Shown here: positions 22,736-32,633 of the stretch, piece by piece
Layout: each line of letters opens with the position of its first letter
Numbering within the stretch: the stretch's first letter is position 1
Source of the DNA: Panicum virgatum
Taxonomy: Eukaryota > Streptophyta > Magnoliopsida > Poales > Poaceae
DNA length: 64,000 bases
Assembly (NCBI RefSeq): GCF_016808335.1
Contig: NC_053150.1
Coordinates: 28,786,030-28,850,029 of the forward strand
Direction of reading: 5' to 3'
Program-made: the position numbers and the translations under genes
Notes under the pieces: generated by a model
The model's input: the letters and a program-made list of their open reading frames with translations, nothing else
Database searches by the model: none
What the model was told of the DNA's origin: nothing

Positions 22736-23774
22736 CAGAAATGAACCTCAGTAAAACGGCCATAACTCTTAAGTCCGATGTCCAAATTTGATGATCTTGG
22801 ACTCTATGGAAATCTTATTCAGAGGGCTACACAACCCAACTGAATATTTGATCCAAAACACAATGGAACAAAGAAGTATTTTACTCCAAGAGCCAACCTA
22901 ATCTCCGAAGAACACCGAAAAGCCTTTCTTGCTTCCCCAAGTTGATAAACATCAACTCAAACTCTTTCTCATTTGCAAATGTGCCAACACCACCACGTGA
23001 ACAACACAATGTGCATGTGTGTTAGCATTTCACAATCATTTTCAAAGAACTTTCACTTGATCTCACCACGCCACTCGATCCTAGCAACATCGCAATGTTA
23101 GATCGCTCAAGTGGCACTAGATGACCGATATGCAAACAAGTTTGCCCCTCTTGATAGAACGGCCATCTATCCTAAATCCGGTCATGCACTTCTCTACACA
23201 ACCTTTGACCGGTGAAATGAAATGCCCTACAAGTCATACCTTTGCCTTGCGCATTCCATTTCATCTTCCCAAATGTTGATGCCATACAAGCACCAAACTC
23301 CATCAAGCCTTTTGATCATCATCATGAGTCAACACTTGGCTTGATCTTCCTTGAATGATATGATCCACTCCATATCATCACATGACCTCTTTGTTCCATC
23401 GATCTTGACCTTGTTCGCTCTTCACCGTTGCCTCGGTCCATCGGCGTCAAATCTTGCCCAAGCTTCACCGCCTCGCGGTCCCTCGCTTCAAAGCCTTGAC
23501 TTGTCCTTCTCCATTGCAACCGGTCCATCAAGCCAAGCCTTGTCTTGATCTTCTCCACTTTGGTCACATAACTCCATGTCATGTCTCATATGCAATGAGT
23601 TCCTCCATCACACTATATGAGCATAGCATCAACCCTTAGCCATTTCTCCTCCAAGGCACATGTCGCTCATACTAGTGTCTTTGTGTGGATTAATCTCCTA
23701 TGTATCTCGAGATAAACACTTATTAGTCCACCTAAGTTGTCACTCAATTACCAAAACCAAACAAGGGCCTTTTA

Positions 23775-23779
23775 CCAGT
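23775..23779. repeat. TSD, right copy (CCAGT)
   Basis: Five bases directly after the right LTR. It differs by one base from CCGGT at 1798-1802, consistent with mutation after insertion. Confidence 0.7.
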
Positions 23780-24433
23780 CTGACCGGTTTTAGCTGCTGT
23801 GCAGCACGAGGAGTCCGGTCTGACCGGATTTGGTGACTGGTCGACCGGTTTTTTGCAGATTAATCCAAATTAGAGTTGTAATTTGATTTTAGTTCGGTTT
23901 GTAATATATTTTTGACCTCCCACGGGTACAGACCATCCCACCCTATAAATATAAAGGGCTATGGCCGATTGAGACACACCCAATCGAACAAAACATTATG
24001 CATCTACTTTTTACCTCTAAACCCTAGTCTTTTCCAATCTCTCTTGCTTTCCATCGTGATCTCCACGGCCATTGATGGCATCCTAAGCTCGCTGGTCGAC
24101 CTAGGGCACGTCCGGCGATGTTCACGCTCTGACGGGGTCCCTCCCGGGCAAGACCTTCGATGGCCTTTGCTAGTTTGCTCGTAAACTAGTCGTTCTTCGT
24201 CACGTAAGCGCGTTGGTTATCCTTTGCTGGTTTGCTCGTAAACCTTGCTGCTCTTCACCACGTAAGTGTGATACTTATCCCTCGAGACGACCGATTTCAG
24301 CAAAACCCTAGAGACCGGTTTGACCGGTTTGCTCAACCGGTCTAACCGGTCCATGTGGCCTTGCCGCTCTTCGGTCCGTTTGCGACTCACACATTCGAGT
24401 GCTCTTGTGTGTTGACCGAGATTTGCATCAACA
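23780..24433 (+). repeat. 3' LTR of the outermost Gypsy element, right part
   Basis: This is the continuation of the LTR started at 1451. It carries further ACCGGTCTGACCGG-type repeats (23780-23860 and 24310-24355) and a CCCTATAAATATAAAG stretch near 23940 that suits a plus-strand promoter. It ends GCATCAACA, mirroring the TGTTGA start. The end at 24433 is inferred from this terminal symmetry; the other LTR lies outside the window, so the boundary cannot be confirmed here. Confidence 0.6.
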
Positions 24434-24594
24434 GGGCTTCCTCCTCTTCTTCCTGGAATTGTGACGGTCGACGGACAGAGTCCACTGACATGTCATCCAA
24501 GGGGAGCTGGATGACGCTCGCTAACTGCGAGATCGGGATGACGAGCCTAGCTTCTTCACCTTGCCCTTGATGTTCCCCCATAGCGACATGGCTC
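24434..24594 (-). pseudogene. Unrecognised exon-like fragment downstream of an Athila gag-protease
   Basis: On the minus strand an acceptor-like TTTTGCAG ends at 24595 and is followed by GAGCC and the ATG at 24589 (MSLWGNIKGKVKKLG). That frame stops after 22 codons, while a +1 shift gives a coding-looking stretch RLVIPISQLASVIQLPLDD, then MSVDSVRRPSQF and an acidic EEEEEAL run. The reading continues by chance or design across the 24433 LTR boundary. I do not recognise the family. It could be a captured host exon with a frameshift, part of an element-specific extra gene, or an older unrelated sequence. Confidence 0.35.
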
Positions 24595-25450
24595 CTGCAA
24601 AAGATTAGTACAGAGAGTATGCAGGGAAAAAATAATCGGAGGGGGTCAGTGGTTAGTCGTTCTTGTGGGGATCAGTCCACCACAAATGTTCTTCATTCAG
24701 AGCTTGATTATTCTACTGGAAATATTTTTGTGGTTTTCATTTCTTTGGAGAGGGGTACTACTAATTTTATTGGATTAGTGCCGAGCTAATCTCAGCACTA
24801 CTACTTATTTTTGTGAAGCTAGCACTTGAGTTACTTGGCTTAATTAACTTCTAAAAGCTTCATTAAGCAAGAAAACTCAGAGAGAGGAAGAGCGAACTCG
24901 AGCACGGGGGAGTTTTCTGCATACTCGAGCTGAGGGTGCAGGGAGCGACTCACCTTCATCAGCTTTTATAGCCGGGCGCAGGAGACAGGCCGGGCGGTGT
25001 GGGGTAGGCCAGCCGGCCTGTGCACGGCAGCGAGCGTACCACGGCCTCGGTCTACTGCCTCTAGAGCTGCTGGTGCTCATGCTTGAGTGGGTGAAGATGG
25101 GACGTGGGTGGTGGAGGCAGGCCGGCCGGCCGTGATGAGTGCCACTCGATCCCGCGCCATTCATTCTGCATTTCCCTCTTTTCCTTTGCTTCGCATGCAC
25201 TCCAAGTCCTACGGTTCCTGATGCCCCCTGACCAAAGGAGACAAGGTGGAGCCGGCCGGCTTAGGTGGGGCCGGCTGGCCTACACTTTGGCCGTTTTTTT
25301 ATATGCAATGTAACAAAATTTGATGCAAAACAAAAATTTAAATTTTGGTTTGAAAAAGTAAACATGACATGACTCTAGCAAAGAAAGATTATGCAAGGAA
25401 TTTAAACTATCCTATATGCAAATGCAAGGAATGGATACGTACCATGGTTC
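24595..25450 (-). other. Non-coding segment with promoter-like layout, in place of pol
   Basis: The stretch between the gag-protease stop and the exon-like fragment. 24960-25270 is GC-rich with GGCCGGCCGGC-type words resembling those in the LTR at 29170-29610; 24600-24900 and 25290-25450 are AT-rich. No reverse transcriptase, RNase H or integrase motif is visible on either strand. Confidence 0.45.
24963..24970 (-). promoter_or_regulatory. Candidate TATA box upstream of the exon-like fragment
   Basis: The minus strand reads TATAAAAG about 370 bases upstream of the putative acceptor and ATG at 24589. The intervening sequence could be a 5' untranslated exon plus intron. Only position and composition support this. 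Confidence 0.35.
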
Positions 25451-28030
25451 TCATGGTGATAGCTTGGGTTTTGAGTCCTGAGCGGGACTCTCCATACCAC
25501 GGGTTTTGTTGTCGTCACCGGATGGAGTTCCAGACGAAGACACTTTTCTCCGCCATTCCTTCTTGGTGGCGAGTTTCGTTTTGATCGCTTTCGCCTCCGA
25601 TTCCTCGAATTCTCTATGAAGGATTCGCCGTCTTGCGTTCCTATAGTTATGCACTCTGATCTCCCAGTCGATTCTTAGTTGTTCCAAGAGCTCGGCAAGG
25701 ATATCGAAGGTGGGTGTTGATGGCTTCTCTTGCTCTTTCTCGGATTTCTTCCGGTTGAATGCTTTGACCTGGGAACATTGTTCTACCTTCAGTCGGAAGG
25801 CGAACCTCTCCGTCTGCCCATTGATGTTGAGTTGAATTTCTCCGGCTCCAACATCAATGTGTGCATTTGCGATACTCAAGAACGGCCTTCCCAGAATGAG
25901 TGGCGTCGACCTCCATATCGAGGACGACGAAGTCAATGGTAATGAAGAAGATCCGGATTTTAACCGGAACGTTCTCTGCAATTCCCGCAGGGTAACGGAC
26001 TATCTGGTCCGCTAGCTGCAAGCACATAGCAGTAGGGGCAAGCTCATGATAGTTTATTTTATCGTAAACTACCTTGGGCATGACGCTAACGCTTGCTCCC
26101 ATATCACACAGAGCGTGTGAGAAATGCTGACTCCCGATTGAGCATATGATTGTGGGGCATCCTGGATCTTTCTTCTTCTCCAGGAAAGTATCGAGTATAG
26201 TTGCGCTACACTCCTCTGTGAGTTGCACGACCTCGTGGTGGGCAGGCTTCTCTTGTTACCAAGTATATCTTTGATGTACTTGGTGTAGGTTGGGACCTGC
26301 ATAGCGTCAAGAAGTGGTATATTGACATACAACTTCCGTATTACCCCAACGAACTTGCCGAATTGCTCGTCGGTCGCCGTCTTCCTTATCCGTTTCGGAA
26401 ACGGTAAGGCAGTAGTGTCATGAAACTCCCGTGAAGTTCTAGGGGGTTCCGCGGTTTCCTCCTGGGCAGCAGTTGTGTTGGACTCTTCTGCCTCCTCCTG
26501 ATCTTCGTCTGTAGTAGAGGTATTGCTGGCGGGTACGGCTTTCCACCGAGATCCTGCATCTTTAGGGTATGGTGGTTCTTGCGTGGACTTACCCATCCGC
26601 GTAGTTACCGCACTAACACTTTCTTTCGGGGGAACTTCTGATTGCCCAGGAAGTTTTCCCGAATTATTGTTAGGACAAGATGAGGCTAATTGAGCAACTT
26701 GGGTTTCTATCATTTTGTTGAAGCTCAACTGGTTTTTAATAACATAATTTATGCCCTCTAGTTGTCCGGCCAAAGACTCCAACATTTTATCATTACCAAG
26801 AAATTTCTTACTAATGTTGTCATTAATTTGTTTCTGGCCATAAACTAGGTCCTTTAAAGAAGGCTGAAAGTTGTTATTAAAATTCATACCTTGCTGCTAA
26901 CTGAAGGGGAGGTTGGGTTTTGAATTCCAACCCTGCTGAGGACGAAAGCCTGAGTTGTTGGAGTTGTTCACCCCAACAAAATGAGCTTCCTCCTGAGTGA
27001 CTGGGCAAGAGTTGCCCATGTGTCCAGTTTCTCCGCACACCTCTCATGTCATGCAAGAATCCATAACTTGGTTAGCCTCCTGGTGTGGAGACTCCAGTCT
27101 CTTCATGAGAAGGTCCATTTTGGCAGCAAGCATATCGATACTATCGATCTGATGAACTCCCTTGTGGGGTTGTTGCTGCCAATCACCTTTCCATCTCTGG
27201 TTGGAAGCAATCTTCTCTACTAGCGCTTTCGCTTCAGGTACGCTGAGCGACAAGAAGGAACCACCTGATGCTGCATTGATGCGGTTCTGAGCTAGTGTGT
27301 TCAGGCCATTGAAGAAACTCTGAATAATCAGCCATTCCTCCATGCCGTGGTGGGGGCATGCTGCAATGTATTCCTGGAATCTCTCCCAAGCTTTTGGAAT
27401 GGCTTCATCCGAGAGCTGTTGAAATCTAGAGATTTTACCTCGGAGGGCATTGGTTTTGCCCACCGGAAAATACTTCGTCAGGAATGCATTGGAGCAAGTT
27501 TCCCATGTGGTGAAGTCTGCTTTGTTGGTGTAAAACCACATCTTCACCTTGCCTAGTAAGGAGAATGGGAACAGTCGAAGACAGACGTTATCCATCGTGG
27601 TACCTCTGGGGTTGATGGTGCTTCTCACTTCCAAGAAATTTTGAAGGTGAGTGTTGGCATCCTCCGATGCCTTTCCACAGAATGGACTCGCTTGAACCAT
27701 GTTCACCAGTCCTGACTTGAGCTCAAAGCCATCACTGCCTTGGTCATTGTTCAGCCCAGTAGGAATGTGGCTGCTGGACGGGGCCAAGTACTGCCTGAGA
27801 GTCTTGGCCATAGGTGGTGCTGAGACTGACAAACGAGGATTCCAAGTGGGTTTCTTCTGGGGTGGGACGACGCAGCATCTCACAATTCTCTCAATTCTCT
27901 GAGGATTCGGATCGAAGTTGGATGGTACATCAAAACTAGTCATACACTGCTCTGCATCGAATAAACGAGAGAGATAGAGCAATGGTAAGCCCGCAAAAAT
28001 TAGTGGTGATAAAATAGTAAGGTTTTTCAC
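25451..28030 (-). pseudogene. Athila-type gag-protease, broken
   Basis: The likely start is the ATG at 27943 (MTSFDVPSNFDPN), with an earlier in-frame ATG at 28030. The Gag core (27044-27943) has FLEVRSTINPRG, KMWFYTNKADFTTWE and FLTKYFPVGKTNALRGKI. The zinc knuckle near 27040 has its first Cys codon replaced by TGA, leaving a stop followed by EVCGETGHMGNSCP. Next come NNFQPSLKDLVYGQ and IKNQLSFNKMIETQVAQLAS, hallmarks of Athila Gag. Frameshifts near 26250 and 25950 separate the aspartic protease: CDMGASVSVMP, then LQLADQIVRYPAGIAE, then LILGRPFLSIANAHIDVGAG. The catalytic Asp survives. The gene ends at 25451 after a Lys/Glu-rich tail. At least one stop and two frameshifts make it non-functional. 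Confidence 0.8.
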
Positions 28031-28060
28031 TCAATTATACGATAACTTTTGCCAATTGCT

Positions 28061-28078
28061 TCCCCAGCAACGACGCCA
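28061..28078 (-). other. Primer binding site (tRNA-Asp), Athila-type element
   Basis: The minus strand reads TGGCGTCGTTGCTGGGGA, two transitions from the tRNA-Asp PBS used by many plant Gypsy elements. It lies eight bases (AGTATTTC) from the LTR end. The same eight-base spacer type occurs at 61312-61319. Confidence 0.8.
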
Positions 28079-28086
28079 GAAATACT

Positions 28087-29775
28087 TGTTGGTGTCTCTT
28101 ATGCTCAATCTGAACAGGTATTCTGCAAGCGCACAGAATTCACTGGTGTAGCACTTCACCTTGGAGTATTCCAGGGTATCGTGAAAATCCTCAGGGAAGC
28201 ACTATGGTAAAGTGTATTGTAAATCGTAGTGACAACCTTTCCTGAAATTACCAACTGACTAATTCAGCAGGGGTAAGCCAGATAACTGATAAGATAAGTG
28301 GCCAAGCTATGATTGTGTGACACACAGGAGATTCTATACCTTAGAGAGGTAGCAGCTGGGAGGACAACGAGGGAGAAAGGACTCCTGAAACACTTCTAAA
28401 CTACTGAGCTAGCCTTTCTAGAACTAATCTAAGCTTCTAACTTGATGTCGGAACTAGGAGCTTACTTCGGCGGCCTAAGCGAAGGGCGCAGACAATGGTG
28501 AGAAGGGGCCCAACATACTTTTGGCAATCCTACTGCTATGAAAACACCCGAACGTGGTGGACTGTGAGGAACGGACAAGGCTGTCACCACTTGCCGCCTA
28601 CCACTGCGGTACCGTGGGGTGGAACATACTTTCTAGCTAGTACTAAGTCAGACACCACATCTGCTCTCGGTACTAAGATTTCCCTTGAGGCCTTCAAGAG
28701 AAATCCCCCTCAACCTAGTGAACTAACTTGAGTTACACTAGTACGGGCAAGAAAACCCGTAAGACTAACTCCGACAAGCAAGAAAGGGAACTTAAATTGA
28801 ACTAAAGGTAAAACTTACTCCCGCAGACAAGTACAGTACTTGGGAAGATACAACTTGCGGAAAGTAAAGCTAACTCATGTAAATAAAGAAGATAACTTAT
28901 ATTGAAAATAGTCAAAGGAAAAGATACAAGAGCTTTACCGAGCTCCGATGACAACTCCGGATCCCCGAGACAAGCTCGACTCGACTCTAACTCCCAACTA
29001 CTAACCTACTCTAGACTTGAGAAGAGAGAATTGCTCCTTTGAGTGTGTGTTTACAAGTGAGGGGGAGAGTGGTATTTATAGGCTTCCAAGGTCGGTAGAA
29101 GGCCGGTGATTCCGTTGGCACCAGGTGCACGCAACTGTAGAGGCGGTGCTTAACTTCCACGCGAAGCCGGGAGCCGAGAGGCTGCAAGGTGGGGCCAGCC
29201 GGCCTAGGATTGTGCCACCTGGCCACCGACCTTCTGTGGATGGCCTCTGATCCCTCCTGGACGTCGGTGCTTCGGGTATCTTCCTCAAATTCTGGTATCT
29301 TAGGCCGGGCGGCACCAGGGAGGCCGGGCGGCCTGGTCCCGGGCCTCTCAGCCCTCCGTTTCACCGACATTGCACATCAACACTCCACATTGCCTCTGGA
29401 CTTGGTGCTTTCCTCATTTGACGCTCTTGGCACTAGCAAGTGGGCTTTTGAGTTGATCCTTGTGCCTTCCGGGTCCACCAACAGAATATGAAATGTTCTC
29501 CTTGTTCTGGAACCTTATGAACATATCACATTGCTCCAGTAAAATTATTGGACCCATGTATGTGGAGGTATCAGGCCGATCGGCATGGAATGTGCCGGGC
29601 GGCCGGGATTTTCTCTGATTTCGACCATCTTTGGACATTGGATTCCTGCAAACACAACTCATCCAAAACTTGTGGAACTTATTAGAATCAAATAAAATAT
29701 GCATGGAACATAGTGCAAAACTCAATTTATTCCTGAGAAGTTGACGGTCAAAATGTGAGATAATGGCCGTCAACA
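28087..29775 (-). repeat. 5' LTR of the Athila-type element
   Basis: In transcript sense it starts TGTTGACGGCCATTATC at 29775 and ends CACCAACA at 28087, 1689 bp. A TATA-like ATAAATACC lies near 29071-29079 on the minus strand. GC-rich words such as GGCCGGGCGGC recur at 29180-29340 and 29575-29605. The partner LTR is not in the window, so the ends rest on TG...CA termini and PBS position. Confidence 0.7.
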
Positions 29776-30010
29776 CGGACCAGGGCCGTCTATCATGCCT
29801 CCTCCAACAAGTCGACCACGTCCATTAAGCCTCCACGACTCGGTTAGGGCCAAATTCTTTGACCCTTGGGGCACCATAGTCTAGGTTGGAGGATAGCACA
29901 ACTTATTCCGCGTATGTCAGGAAGAATGGGGTGAACCTAGTGGATCAGATCAATGTCATACGCGGGGCCACAGGATATCTAACATGGCAGTTGGCATTTC
30001 TTTATTATAG
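29776..30010 (-). pseudogene. Gypsy integrase C-terminal fragment, minus strand
   Basis: The minus strand reads FTPFFLT, then NLDYGAPRVKEF, a degraded version of the integrase tail typical of Tat-type Gypsy elements (PFFLTYG..A.LP). It is the inverted counterpart of 32989-33236, with which it shares long stretches of identity in reverse complement. The Athila-type LTR is inserted in it at 29775. Confidence 0.6.
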
Positions 30011-30540
30011 GTTGTTAGGATGGAAAACGGCCCTTCAAAATTAACCTAAAGCCGAGTCATCAGGACAAAGAAATATTTTGTATGAGTGGTGTATGTTTTC
30101 ATAACTTAAAACTATCTTTTACGTTCTGATATCAATGTATGTGCCTTGGGAAACCGTATCATTTAGTAGCAGAAGTTCACATGGTTTTCTATCTTGGGAA
30201 TTTCAGAAGACCACAGAAACCATGTCATGATGAAGACAGCTGTGGATGTTACCATGTTACGGGGATTTTGTGTTTATGAGTCATGTATTATTGTATAGGC
30301 ACGTGCATTTTTAACAAGCTAGATTACCTTGCGACAGTGGACTTGGAACCCAACTCGATCTCCTATGGAACAAGATTGTTGAGAATAAGAGGGAATTATA
30401 TAATCTAATTTACTCTGTGTTCTATAATCAGGGGCATCAACTTAGAGGTGACCTCAGATGATTCAGCTGAGCTTGGACGGCAAGAGGATATACATAACCC
30501 AACTCACTTTTCAGCCGATGGGATGAGCATTTCTAGGGTG
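30011..30540. other. No recognised gene
   Basis: About 530 bases of unstructured AT-rich sequence between the integrase fragment and the coding-like stretch at 30541. Nothing supported on either strand. Confidence 0.5.
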
Positions 30541-30646
30541 GTGATCTTATCAAGAAGGGCTCCCACATGTTGCAGATTGATGCTGACGCTGAGAAAGGAG
30601 GATGGGCTATCAACCCCAACTTCGTAGATTTTAGCAAGGAGCCTAA
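30541..30646 (+). pseudogene. Unrecognised coding-like stretch, part 1, split by a Harbinger insertion
   Basis: The plus strand reads [20 protein letters not shown] followed by [14 protein letters not shown] and is then interrupted by a 1.1 kb element. Removing the element and one TAA continues the frame with NIPALAHGIPACF at 31763. I do not recognise the protein; it may belong to another transposon. The restored frame is the main support that it once was coding. Confidence 0.4.
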
Positions 30647-31759
30647 GGCCCTGTTTGGGGGAGCTTCCTGCAGCTTTTGCTACTCCAAGTAGCTGGAAAA
30701 GCTAGAAGCTCCCCCAAACGGGGTTGCTTCTCCCACCAGCGAGCAAACCCAGAAGCTCATTTTTGCCTAGCGACGAAAAGCACGGTGAGAGGAGCTTCCC
30801 GAGCTTTTGCTCGTCCCGTCGTCCGCCTCCTTCCCCGCTCCTTTTTCCCCTCCGCGCCAACCACCGCCACCCCTCACCTCCCCTCCGCGCCGCCCATCGC
30901 TGCTCCTCCTCTCCCCTCCGCGCCCCTCCCCTCCCTCTGCTCCGGCCGCCGCCCCTTGAGCCCTCCCCTCGCCGGCCTCCGCCATGGCCCCCACCCCCTT
31001 GCCGGCACCGCCCTGAGCTCCCTCGATGGCCGCGCCGCCCCGAGCTCCCTTCCTCGATGGTTGGCGCCGCCCCGAGCTCCCTCCCTTGATGGCCGACGGC
31101 CGGCACCCCTCGAGCTCCCTCCTTCGACGACCTCCGCCTCCCACTCCCACGCATCCGGCGGCCTCCTCTCCCCCTCCCTCGAGGTCGGCGGCGGCGCAGG
31201 GGCTCCAGATCCAGCGCGCGGCGGTGCAGGGGCTTCACAGACCCTTGCTCCCCCATGGCCGCGCCACCCCGAGCTCCCTCCCTCGATGGTCGGTGCCGCC
31301 CAGAGCTCCCCCCATGGCCGCGCCGCCCAGAGCTCCTCCCAGGGCACGCGGCCGGGGCTCGGCGGCTGCGGGGGTGAGCTCCCCAGTGCGCGCGTCTGGG
31401 GCTTAGCGGGGGCGGGGGTGAGCTCCTTGGGCGGCGCGGCTAGAGCTCCAGCTCCCCCGAGCGGCACGATCGGGGCGAGCTCCCTGGGTGGCATGCCGGA
31501 GCTCCAGCGCCCTCGAGCGGTGTGGCCGGGGCTCGGCGGCGGTGGGGGTGAGCTCCCTAGGCGGCGCGACCGGGGGTCGGTGGCGGTCGGAGCTCCCTCC
31601 CTTGACGGCGCGGCCGGAGCTCCGCTCCCTGACAAGCGCTTTGGATAAGCTCCCCCAAACAGACTAGATAGCTTCTCTGAAAAGCAGCTTTCTAGGGAAT
31701 CAAGTGGAGCTTTTCCAAGTGGAGCTTTTGGAGAAGCTTAAGCTCCCCCAAACAGGGCC
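30647..31759. mobile_element. Non-autonomous PIF/Harbinger-type element with GC-rich cargo
   Basis: 1113 bp bounded by perfect 20-bp terminal inverted repeats (GGCCCTGTTTGGGGGAGCTT) and a 3-bp TSD TAA (30644-30646 and 31760-31762), the target length and sequence of PIF/Harbinger. Extra copies of the terminal sequence (AAGCTCCCCCAAAC) sit inside each end (about 30707 and 31648), giving nested inverted repeats. The centre (about 30830-31630) is very GC-rich with a degenerate ~30-bp repeat built on GAGCTCCCTCCCTCGATGG. A 323-codon frame spans it, but long frames exist in several phases on both strands, so it is not called a gene. No transposase. Confidence 0.85.
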
Positions 31760-31762
31760 TAA

Positions 31763-31907
31763 TATTCCTGCCTTGGCCCATGGGATACCAGCTTGTTTCA
31801 TCTGTACAAAACGAGGGAATTGTTTCATCCGTACCGAACGAGGGAATTGTGTTTTAAGGACGCCAAGTTTTGCGCACTTAATTTTATATTTTTGTTTAAC
31901 TTATTAA
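31763..31907 (+). pseudogene. Unrecognised coding-like stretch, part 2
   Basis: Continues the frame of 30541-30646 after the Harbinger insertion: NIPALAHGIPACF, then a short repeat ICTKRGNCF/IRTERGNC encoded by a 27-base duplication. It runs to a stop at about 31905. Function unknown. Confidence 0.35.
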
Positions 31908-32344
31908 TTAAATAACTACTATTCATCGATCATCGTGTCCTAGCATTCATTCATTTTGGGTCACACTGTGACAACGAGATCCATAAGCTATTTGTCGAAG
32001 CCAACATCTACAATCATAATATCGTGGCCACCAAATTACTTGTTGATCAGGATATGCATAAGTATTTATTTATAAAATACTAATTATTTAGTTTTTTATT
32101 ATTTTATTTATACAATATGTATATGTAATATTTATTTATTAACCCATATATGCATATAGAATGTTCGGCGGCATCTGACCACAGTTTGATCTCGCGAAGC
32201 AATGCTGCAGGAGACTTGTGGAAACCATCAGCACTAAAAGGTCATTTTAATAATATCATCAATTATTTTATTGTTGTAGTTCATTTGTAAAGTATGTATA
32301 TTTATATTTTTGTTGCAGATGTTATATTGGATCTCTTCTCGATA
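31908..32344. other. No recognised gene (AT-rich)
   Basis: A very AT-rich stretch (notably 32040-32160) with short degraded coding-like pieces. Nothing that can be assigned. Confidence 0.5.
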
Positions 32345-32633
32345 TATAAGTGTAGGGTCGAGATCGGACGTTGATTTTCCGGACAGATCTGAAAGTTGGA
32401 TCCCGCTGAAGTGATCAGCAAGGTCACCGGGGTCGACAGAGGAAGACAAGGGATTCACCTTTGGATCTATGGTGTCGGCCAGGTGGCCATTGAAGCCTCC
32501 CTAACCATCGCCAACGCAAATCCAGGATCCAAAGATGAAAGTAGTACCTTCCTCGAGCATGGTCGCAGAGTTGATGGTTGCCATCGAGTTTGTCACGGGA
32601 TTGTCAGTGATCAGCCCCACGGTGGGCACCAGC
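32345..32633 (-). pseudogene. Gypsy 5' internal fragment with gag start
   Basis: Adjacent to the LTR at 32634-32988. The minus strand carries a PBS-like site and then ATGGCAACCATCAACTCTGC (MATINSATMLEEGTTF), a likely Gag start, followed by degraded sequence. The element is cut off at about 32345. Confidence 0.45.
32614..32631 (-). other. Putative primer binding site
   Basis: The minus strand reads TGGTGCCCACCGTGGGGC two bases after the LTR end (CACCAACA, then GC). The position is right for a PBS. The tRNA was not identified with certainty. Confidence 0.5.

Larger units (their letters stand above)
1803..23774 (-). mobile_element. Non-autonomous gag-only LTR retrotransposon (TR-GAG type, Copia-like), split by a Gypsy insertion
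   Basis: A complete element in minus orientation. It has LTRs at both ends (1803-3926 and 21030-23774), a PBS matching initiator tRNA-Met next to the right LTR, a polypurine tract next to the left LTR, and a TSD CCGGT/CCAGT. The only gene is a Gag with four zinc knuckles. The 2.9 kb between the gag stop and the polypurine tract has no protease, integrase, reverse transcriptase or RNase H, so it must borrow these from an autonomous relative. This layout matches the class called TR-GAG (terminal-repeat retrotransposon with GAG). Without the inner Gypsy insertion and one TSD copy it would be about 9.9 kb. The Copia assignment rests on the gag N-terminus (FDGTHFTRWKNWM) and the tRNA-Met PBS. Confidence 0.85.
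21030..23774 (-). repeat. 5' LTR of the gag-only element (full length)
   Basis: The longer copy (2745 bp) of the LTR at 1803-3926, with scattered substitutions between them. In transcript orientation it begins TAAAAGGCCC rather than TGAAAGGCCC, so the terminal TG is mutated. A CTATAAATAG box lies at 22139-22148 on the minus strand. The PBS follows two bases after its transcript-sense end. Confidence 0.88.
24434..29775 (-). mobile_element. Athila-type Gypsy element, gag-protease only, 3' end outside the window
   Basis: A minus-strand element with 5' LTR at 28087-29775, PBS for tRNA-Asp at 28061-28078, and a decayed gag-protease gene at 25451-28030. Past the protease the sequence does not continue into reverse transcriptase; instead 24434-25450 holds a promoter-like and exon-like segment. 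The left end is cut at 24433 where the outermost Gypsy LTR ends, so its 3' LTR is expected to the left of the window. It is either a non-autonomous derivative or a deletion product. Confidence 0.7.

Noticed and set aside
30677..31648. 323-codon plus-strand frame
   Set aside because: It lies wholly inside the Harbinger-type element, is built from a ~30-bp repeat, and competing frames of 184-253 codons are open on the other strand. It is a composition effect, not a supported gene.
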